DNA of 64,000 bases from the NCBI RefSeq assembly GCF_003031675.1, contig NZ_PYWX01000091.1, positions 41,810-105,809 on the forward strand, read 5' to 3'. Shown in pieces: positions 58,723 through 64,000 of this stretch. The stretch's first letter is position 1; each line of letters begins with the position of its first letter. The position numbers and the translations under genes are program-made. Source of the stretch: Pseudomonas palleroniana (lineage in GTDB: Bacteria; Pseudomonadota; Gammaproteobacteria; Pseudomonadales; Pseudomonadaceae). The notes beneath the pieces are model-generated. The model worked only from the letters and a program-made list of their open reading frames with translations. It did not search any database and had not been told where the DNA came from.

Positions 58723-59532
58723 ATGACCAGTGCCGAGTTCGCCAGACCCAGCCGCAAACAACGGGTTCGTACCCTATGGATTTCCGACGTGCACCTGGGC
58801 ACCCGGGATTGCCAGGCCGAACACCTGTCGCAGTTCCTCAAGGGGTACCACGCCGATAAGGTGTACCTGGTCGGCGACATCATCGACGGCTGGAAGATGC
58901 GCGGCGGCATGTATTGGCCCCAGGCCCATACCAATGTGATCCGGCGCCTGCTGACCATGGCCAAGCGCGGCACCGAGGTGATTTACGTCACCGGCAACCA
59001 CGACGAATTCCTGCGCCGCTATTCCAAGCTGATCCTGGGCAATATCCAGCTGGTGGATGAAGCGGTGCATGTCACCGCTGATGGCCGCCATCTGCTGGTG
59101 ATCCACGGCGATCAGTTTGACGTGATCACCCGTTACCACCGCTGGCTGGCGTTCCTCGGCGACTCGGCCTACGAATTTACCCTGACCCTGAACCGCTGGC
59201 TCAACCACTGGCGCGCGCGGTATGGCTATGGCTACTGGTCGCTGTCGGCCTACCTCAAGCATAAGGTCAAGACGGCGGTGAGTTTTATCAGCGATTTCGA
59301 AGAAGCGATTGCCCACGAAGTGACCCGGCGCGAGCTGCATGGCGTGGTGTGCGGGCATATTCATCATGCCGAAATTCGCAAGGTGGGCGAGGTGGACTAC
59401 CTCAACTGCGGGGACTGGGTAGAGTCGTGCACGGCGTTGATCGAGCACTGGGATGGGAGTATCGAGTTGTACCGCTTGGCGGATGCGCAGGCGAAAGAGG
59501 CGCAGCTCAAAGCCGAGATGGTTGCCGGCTAG
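58723..59532 (+). CDS. LpxH-like metallophosphoesterase
   Basis: The 269-residue calcineurin-like enzyme shows the metal motifs in order: SDVHLG (21-26), GDIIDGW near 51, GNHDEF near 92, IHGDQFD near 128 and GHIHH near 214. It is related to UDP-2,3-diacylglucosamine pyrophosphatase (LpxH/LpxI role in lipid A synthesis). The typical Pseudomonas LpxH is a shorter protein encoded elsewhere, so this is probably a paralogue with unproven substrate. The ATG at 58723 follows GAGGG; another ATG lies two codons upstream. Confidence 0.85.
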   Translation: MTSAEFARPSRKQRVRTLWISDVHLGTRDCQAEHLSQFLKGYHADKVYLVGDIIDGWKMRGGMYWPQAHTNVIRRLLTMAKRGTEVIYVTGNHDEFLRRYSKLILGNIQLVDEAVHVTADGRHLLVIHGDQFDVITRYHRWLAFLGDSAYEFTLTLNRWLNHWRARYGYGYWSLSAYLKHKVKTAVSFISDFEEAIAHEVTRRELHGVVCGHIHHAEIRKVGEVDYLNCGDWVESCTALIEHWDGSIELYRLADAQAKEAQLKAEMVAG

Positions 59533-59549
59533 TGTTCAACCCTGTCCGA

Positions 59550-59640
59550 ATGTGGGAGGGGGCTTGCCCCCGATAGCTCTGTGTCAGTCAGCACTTCAGT
59601 TGCTGAAAGACCGCCATCGGGAGCAAGCCCCCTCCCACAT
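59550..59640. repeat. REPIN (paired REP elements)
   Basis: Inverted arms of 25 bases (59550-59574 and 59616-59640, one mismatch) that contain GTGGGAGGGGGCTTGC enclose a loop with TGTGTCAGTCAGCA. Same family as the copies at 9179 and 53576. Confidence 0.9.
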
Positions 59641-59657
59641 TTTCAGTCCAGGTTTCT

Positions 59658-60851
59658 TCAGTTGGAAACGTCGGCGATGGCCTGGGCCAACAGGGTCAGC
59701 CGCTTGGCATCAATCCCTGCAACGCTGGCACGCCCCGAACTCACCATGTACACGCTGTGCTTCTCGCGCAGTTGTTTCACCTGTTCGGCATTCAAGCCGG
59801 TATAGGAAAACATCCCGCGCTGCGCGCCGATATGCGCAAACCGCTCGGCCAAGCCATGGGGCGCCAATGCCTCGACCAAGCCCGCGCGCAAATGGGCAAT
59901 CCGCGAGCGCATGGCTTCGACTTCGTCGCTCCACACCTTTTTAAGTTCAGCGTCACCCAGGATAGTCGCGACCACTGCCGCACCATGATCCGGCGGCGTC
60001 GACCATAGGTTGCGTGCGATATTCGCCAGTTGGCTGCGCACATCCGTGAGCTTCTCGGCGTCTGCCGCGCACACGATCAGCGCGCCGACGCGGTCGCGAT
60101 ACAGGCCGAAGTTCTTCGAGCAGGAACTGGTGATCAGTACCTCAGGCAGCTCGGCGGTAAACAGCCGCACTGCCCAGGCGTCCTGCTCCAGGCCGTCGCC
60201 GAAGCCCTGGTAGGCGAAGTCGATCAGTGGCAGCAAGTGGCGCTCGCGCACGATCTGCAGCACTTGGCGCCAATCCTTCTGGGACAGGTCGAACCCGGTC
60301 GGGTTATGGCAGCAGGCATGCAGCAGCACGACGTCGCCCTTGGGCACAGCCGACAGGGTGGCGAGCATCGCCTGCACATCCAGGCGATTGTCAGTGCCCA
60401 CATAGGGGTAATGGCTGACCTTGATCCCGGCCTTGGCGAAGATCGTTTCGTGGATCGGCCAGGTCGGGTTGCTCAGCCACACGCCGCGACCGGGCAGGCT
60501 GTGGGCGATAAAGTCGGCGCTCAAGCGCAGGGCACCGGTGCCACCTGGGGTCTGGGTGGCGCCGGCGCGGCGTTCGCGGATCAGCGGGGAATCGACGCCC
60601 AGCACCAGCTCGCTGATCAGGCTGCCGAACGCAGGGTTGCCGTGCCCGCCGATGTAGGTCTTGGTGGTCTGCGTGTCCACCAGGCGTTGCTCGGCCAGCT
60701 TGACCGAATGAGGGATCGGCGTCAGGCCCTGGTCGTCCTTATAGACGCCCACGCCCAAGTCGAACTTGTCCGGGTGGGTGTCCTGGGCATACAGGTCCAT
60801 CAGTCCGAGGATCGGGTCGCCGGGCACGCGGCCAATGGCATCGAAGTGCAT
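59658..60851 (-). CDS. phhC: Aromatic amino acid aminotransferase
   Basis: PhhC transaminates tyrosine (and phenylalanine) to 4-hydroxyphenylpyruvate, the third function of the phh operon. The 397 residues are a class I PLP aminotransferase with the Schiff-base lysine in SSCSKNFGLYRDR near 245, CCHNPTGFDLS near 185 and the C-terminal arginine region GRASVAGI. Its ATG overlaps the phhB stop by one base (TAATG). TyrB-like; aspartate may also be used. Confidence 0.92.
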   Translation of the reverse strand: MHFDAIGRVPGDPILGLMDLYAQDTHPDKFDLGVGVYKDDQGLTPIPHSVKLAEQRLVDTQTTKTYIGGHGNPAFGSLISELVLGVDSPLIRERRAGATQTPGGTGALRLSADFIAHSLPGRGVWLSNPTWPIHETIFAKAGIKVSHYPYVGTDNRLDVQAMLATLSAVPKGDVVLLHACCHNPTGFDLSQKDWRQVLQIVRERHLLPLIDFAYQGFGDGLEQDAWAVRLFTAELPEVLITSSCSKNFGLYRDRVGALIVCAADAEKLTDVRSQLANIARNLWSTPPDHGAAVVATILGDAELKKVWSDEVEAMRSRIAHLRAGLVEALAPHGLAERFAHIGAQRGMFSYTGLNAEQVKQLREKHSVYMVSSGRASVAGIDAKRLTLLAQAIADVSN

Positions 60852-61207
60852 TACTTGCGGCCCTCGGCAGTCTTGGCCACTTCGTCAGTGCGTGCGGCCA
60901 TGATGAAGTCGTTGCGGTGCAGGCCCTTGATGGAGTGGCTCCACCAGGTCACGGTGACTTTGCCCCACTCGGTGAGCAAGCCTGGGTGATGGCCTTCGGC
61001 TTCGGAGATTTCACCCATGGCATTGGTGAAGGCAAGGGCGAATTTGAAGTTCTTGAACAGGAAAACCTTTTCCAGCTGCATCACACCGTCGCGGACTTCG
61101 ATGTTCCAGTCTGGGATCTGCTTGATCAGTACCGGCAGCTCTTCATCGCTGACTTGCGGGGCGTCGGCGCGGCAGGCTTCGCAGTGGGCTTGGTTCAAGT
61201 TGGTCAT
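60851..61207 (-). CDS. phhB: Pterin-4a-carbinolamine dehydratase
   Basis: PhhB dehydrates the 4a-carbinolamine form of the pterin so that it can be reduced and reused by phenylalanine hydroxylase. The 118 residues contain the catalytic motif EAEGHHPGLLTEWGKVTVTWWSH near 70 and a MEVRDGVMQLEK-like N-terminus. Normal length. It follows phhA by 97 bases, a gap with a hairpin (61266-61290), and is coupled to phhC. Confidence 0.95.
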   Translation of the reverse strand: MTNLNQAHCEACRADAPQVSDEELPVLIKQIPDWNIEVRDGVMQLEKVFLFKNFKFALAFTNAMGEISEAEGHHPGLLTEWGKVTVTWWSHSIKGLHRNDFIMAARTDEVAKTAEGRK

Positions 61208-61265
61208 GGGGGTGTCCTGAATTCGAATGTTTGAAGGTCAGTAGCGTCACCCTAAAGCAACGCGG

Positions 61266-61290
61266 GGCCAGGGAACAGACTCACCTGGCC
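61266..61290. other. Hairpin in the phhA-phhB gap
   Basis: GGCCAGG-N11-CCTGGCC, a 7-bp perfect stem in the 97 bases between phhA and phhB. No T run follows, so it is more likely an mRNA-processing or stability element than a terminator. Confidence 0.4.
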
Positions 61291-61304
61291 TTAATCGATG
61301 AGGT

Positions 61305-62096
61305 TCACGCAGCCTTGGGCTTGGGCGGGAATTTCGGCGCATGCAGGCCCAACTGCATCCCGCGCTCGACCATGGCCATGATGTCTTCCTGCGCCACTTC
61401 GAACAGGCGCTTGAGCTCAGGCAGTACGAAATACAGCGGTTGCAGGATGTCGATACGGTAGGGGGTGCGCATGGCCTCCAGCGGGTCGAAGGCTTGATGC
61501 TCGGGCTCGTCCGACAGGCTGTACACCGTCTCCTTGGGCGAAGACAGAATGCCACCCCCGTAGATACGTCGGCCTTGCGGCGTGTCTACCAGGCCGAACT
61601 CGATGGTCATCCAGTACAGGCGCGCCAGATATACCCGTTGCTCTTTGGTGGCCGCCAGGCCGAGCTTGCCGTAGGTGTGGGTGAATTCGGCGAACCAGGG
61701 GTTGGTCAACAGCGGGCAGTGGCCGAAGATCTCGTGGAAAATATCCGGCTCTTGCAGGTAGTCCAGTTCTTCACGGGTACGAATAAAGGTCGCCACTGGA
61801 AACTGCTTGCTGGCGAGCAGTTCGAAGAAGGTCTGGAAGGGGATCAATGCCGGTACGCGGGCGACTTGCCAACCGGTGGTCGCGGCCAGCACTTGGTTGA
61901 TCTCACCCAGTTGCGGGATGCGATCCAGCGGTAGCTCGAGCTTGTCGATGCCGTCCAGGTATTCCTGGCAGGCACGGCCCTCGATCACTTTCAACTGGCG
62001 CGTGATCAGGGTGTTCCACACCGCGTGTTCTTCCGGCGGGTAGTGGATAAAACCTTGCGCATCGGGCTCGCGGGCCACGTATTGCGTCTGCTTCAT
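61305..62096 (-). CDS. phhA: Phenylalanine-4-hydroxylase
   Basis: PhhA hydroxylates phenylalanine to tyrosine using oxygen, iron and tetrahydropterin. The 263 residues carry the iron ligands in FHEIFGHCPLL (two histidines near 121-126) and MTIEFGLVD (glutamate near 166), and the family's EGRACQEYLDGIDKLEL region. Length fits the bacterial monomeric enzyme. It is the first gene of phhABC and is divergent from phhR. Confidence 0.95.
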   Translation of the reverse strand: MKQTQYVAREPDAQGFIHYPPEEHAVWNTLITRQLKVIEGRACQEYLDGIDKLELPLDRIPQLGEINQVLAATTGWQVARVPALIPFQTFFELLASKQFPVATFIRTREELDYLQEPDIFHEIFGHCPLLTNPWFAEFTHTYGKLGLAATKEQRVYLARLYWMTIEFGLVDTPQGRRIYGGGILSSPKETVYSLSDEPEHQAFDPLEAMRTPYRIDILQPLYFVLPELKRLFEVAQEDIMAMVERGMQLGLHAPKFPPKPKAA

Positions 62097-62214
62097 ACGG
62101 CTCTCCTGCTAGGCATTCGTTCTTGTTATGTCCTGCGATGAGCTATTGATAACCCGCTGGGCGTTGGATTCCACCTACCTCCAGCGGTGATGCGTAGGAA
62201 AATATACCGGTTTT

Positions 62215-62232
62215 CGTAAAGTATTCGTTACA
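62215..62232. promoter_or_regulatory. PhhR/TyrR-box-like operator
   Basis: CGTAAA-N6-GTTACA, 10 of 12 matches to the TyrR/PhhR box TGTAAA-N6-TTTACA, is centred about 125 bases before both phhA and phhR. It is the probable binding site for PhhR control of phhABC. Confidence 0.6.
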
Positions 62233-62352
62233 GCTTTAGGGCTAATCTTTGCGCTGGGCTGTGAAACGTGCGCAAGGTGTCACATAATCTTGACGACTAT
62301 CTGCGCCCAGTGACAAAAAGACGCGGCGCCTTCCCACTTTTCGAGCCCTTTC

Positions 62353-63915
62353 ATGCGTATCAAAGTGCACTGCCAGAACCGTATCGGCATCCTGCGGGAT
62401 ATTCTCAACCTGCTGGTGGAGTACGGCGTCAACGTCGCCAAGGGCGAAGTCGGCGGTGAGCATGGCAACGCGATCTATCTGTTTTGCCCCAACCTTGTGA
62501 ACATGCAATTCCAGGCGCTGCGCCCGCAATTCGAGGCGATTGCCGGGGTGTTCGGGGTCAAGCGCGTCGGGCTGATGCCCAGTGAACGGCGGCACATGGA
62601 ACTCAACGCGCTGCTCGGCGCCCTGGAGTTTCCGGTGTTGTCGATCGACATGGGCGGTTCCATCGTTGCCGCCAACCGTGCCGCCGCGCAGTTGCTCGGG
62701 GTGCGGGTGGACGAGGTGCCGGGGATTCCGTTGTCGCGTTATGCCGAAGACTTCGATCTGCCGGAGTTGGTGCGCGCCAGCAAGTCGCGGATCAACGGCC
62801 TGCGGGTCAAGGTCAAGGGTGACGTGTTTCTGGCGGACATCGCACCGCTGCAATCGTCCGAACACGATGACAGCGAGGCCATGGCCGGTGCGGTGCTGAC
62901 TCTGCACCGTGCCGACCGCGTTGGTGAACGCATCTACAATGTGCGCAAGCAGGAACTGCGCGGCTTCGACAGTATTTTCCAGAGCTCCAAGGTCATGGCT
63001 GCGGTGGTGCGTGAAGCCCGGCGCATGGCACCGTTGGATGCGCCGCTATTAATAGAAGGGGAAACCGGCACCGGTAAAGAACTGCTGGCCCGTGCTTGCC
63101 ACCTGGCGAGCCCGCGTGGGCAGTCGCCGTTGATGGCGCTTAATTGCGCAGGCCTGCCGGAGTCGATGGCCGAGACCGAGCTGTTCGGCTACGGGCCTGG
63201 TGCGTTTGAAGGCGCACGGGCCGAAGGTAAGTTGGGGCTGTTGGAGTTGACGGCCGGCGGTACGCTGTTTCTCGACGGGGTGGGAGAAATGAGTGCGCGC
63301 TTGCAGGTGAAGTTGCTGCGGTTTTTGCAGGACGGTTGCTTCCGCCGTGTAGGCAGTGATGAGGAGGTGTACCTGGATGTGCGCGTGATCTGCGCCACCC
63401 AGGTGGACTTGTCCGAGTTGTGCGCGCGCGGCGAGTTCCGCCAGGACCTTTACCACCGTCTCAACGTGCTGTCCCTGCACATCCCCCCCTTGCGCGAATG
63501 CCTTGATGGCTTGGCGCCGTTGGTCGAGCACTTCCTCGATCAGGCCAGCCGGCAAATCGGCTGTGCATTGCCTAAGTTGGCGCCGGCTGCCATGGATCGC
63601 CTCAGTCACTACCATTGGCCGGGTAACGTGCGGCAGCTGGAAAACGTGTTGTTCCAGGCGGTGTCGTTGTGTGATGGCGGCACGGTCAAGGCCGAGCACA
63701 TTCGTTTGCCGGACTACGGCGTGCGTCAGCCGCTTGGCGATTTTTCCCTGGACGGCGGCCTGGAAGAGATCGTCGGGCGGTTCGAGAAGGCGGTGCTGGA
63801 AAGCCTGTACGCCGAGCACCCCAGCAGCCGGCAATTGGGAAAGCGTCTGGGGGTGTCTCACACCACCATCGCCAATAAGCTGCGTGATTACGAAATCCTG
63901 AAGACAGATAAATAA
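62353..63915 (+). CDS. phhR: Sigma-54-type activator PhhR (TyrR-like)
   Basis: PhhR controls phenylalanine and tyrosine catabolism, and is divergent from phhABC. The 520 residues hold an ACT domain (1-75), a PAS domain (about 80-190), an AAA+ domain with Walker A GETGTGKELLAR near 239, and a C-terminal helix-turn-helix (QLGKRLGVSHTTIANKLRDYEIL). The loop that contacts sigma-54 reads PGAFEGA near 280 instead of the standard GAFTGA, so the threonine is replaced. In P. putida PhhR is known to act also with sigma-70. ATG at 62353. Confidence 0.93.
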   Translation: MRIKVHCQNRIGILRDILNLLVEYGVNVAKGEVGGEHGNAIYLFCPNLVNMQFQALRPQFEAIAGVFGVKRVGLMPSERRHMELNALLGALEFPVLSIDMGGSIVAANRAAAQLLGVRVDEVPGIPLSRYAEDFDLPELVRASKSRINGLRVKVKGDVFLADIAPLQSSEHDDSEAMAGAVLTLHRADRVGERIYNVRKQELRGFDSIFQSSKVMAAVVREARRMAPLDAPLLIEGETGTGKELLARACHLASPRGQSPLMALNCAGLPESMAETELFGYGPGAFEGARAEGKLGLLELTAGGTLFLDGVGEMSARLQVKLLRFLQDGCFRRVGSDEEVYLDVRVICATQVDLSELCARGEFRQDLYHRLNVLSLHIPPLRECLDGLAPLVEHFLDQASRQIGCALPKLAPAAMDRLSHYHWPGNVRQLENVLFQAVSLCDGGTVKAEHIRLPDYGVRQPLGDFSLDGGLEEIVGRFEKAVLESLYAEHPSSRQLGKRLGVSHTTIANKLRDYEILKTDK

Positions 63916-63940
63916 CCTGCCTGACTCAGCGCGGTTAAAA

Positions 63941-63970
63941 CTGTGGGAGCGGGCTTGCTCGCGAATGCGG
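63941..63970. repeat. REP-like repeat arm at the window edge
   Basis: TGTGGGAGCGGGCTTGCTCGCGA-type sequence 25 bases after phhR. This is a different REP family from the other copies (GGGAGC rather than GGGAGG). Its partner arm, if any, lies beyond the window. Confidence 0.75.
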
Positions 63971-64000
63971 TGGACCAGTTACACATGTGCTGACTGACAC

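Noticed and set aside
62097..62214. Sigma-54 promoter of phhA
   Set aside because: No GG-N10-GC element with good flanks could be found upstream of phhA, so none is annotated.
1..64000. CRISPR array, tRNA, rRNA, insertion sequence or prophage
   Set aside because: No regularly spaced direct repeats, cloverleaf-like ends, transposase or phage gene sets were seen. The only phage-like item is the single gene at 41893-42375.

Overview
The window is a GC-rich piece of a Pseudomonas chromosome, most likely from the P. fluorescens group. The support is threefold: near-complete matches to well-known Pseudomonas proteins; gene blocks in the order I recall from P. aeruginosa (gbu cluster, cysM-rlmD-relA-mazG, purN-purM-hda, cobO-to-cobS, recQ-marR-plpD, phhR/phhABC); and several copies of the intergenic REP/REPIN repeats typical of fluorescent pseudomonads. 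No rRNA, tRNA, CRISPR array, insertion sequence or intact prophage was found. Species and locus correspondences come from memory, not from a search.

Layout. 1-2.5 kb: end of an NCS1 nucleobase-type transporter, a YbfB/YjiJ MFS carrier and a divergent LysR regulator. 2.7-8.5 kb: a PA1414-like 40-residue protein and the guanidinobutyrate cluster (sodium:solute symporter, NCS1 permease, NTF2-like protein, GbuA and divergent GbuR). 8.5-15.4 kb: housekeeping genes tapT-like, cysM, rlmD, relA, mazG and a DUF2058 gene. 15.5-20.8 kb: an iron-uptake locus with one IucA/IucC-type (NIS) siderophore synthetase, an MFS exporter and an IutA-like TonB receptor behind a Fur-box-like site; this is the most notable accessory system. 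20.9-28.8 kb: a small protein, a DUF3108 protein, purN, purM, a DUF2066 protein, an AI-2E family membrane protein, hda and two NlpC/P60 lipoproteins. 28.9-38.0 kb: a cobalamin riboswitch followed by ten tightly overlapping genes for late cobalamin synthesis. 38.0-42.4 kb: a MarR-MFS-small-protein cassette with palindromic operator candidates, an exported glutathione-peroxidase-like protein, a FadL porin and an orphan phage-type protein. 42.6-50.5 kb: small lineage-type proteins, rmuC, a large SSS-PAS-kinase-receiver protein, a YbaN protein and a UPF0149 protein. 50.8-58.6 kb: recQ, a MarR regulator, nested repeats, the PlpD patatin/outer-membrane protein, an Rdx (SelW-like) protein, a glycine-zipper membrane protein, an EamA transporter and an AraC regulator. 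58.7-64 kb: an LpxH-like phosphoesterase and the phenylalanine catabolic operon phhABC with its divergent regulator phhR.

How they work together. GbuA is predicted to turn imported 4-guanidinobutyrate into GABA and urea under GbuR. The cob operon should be shut off by its product through the riboswitch. PhhR, with phenylalanine or tyrosine, should activate phhABC through a PhhR-box-like dyad in the shared intergenic region. The siderophore locus carries synthesis, export and uptake in one iron-controlled transcription unit; because it has a single synthetase and no precursor genes, a rhizoferrin-like citrate/diamine product is a testable guess.
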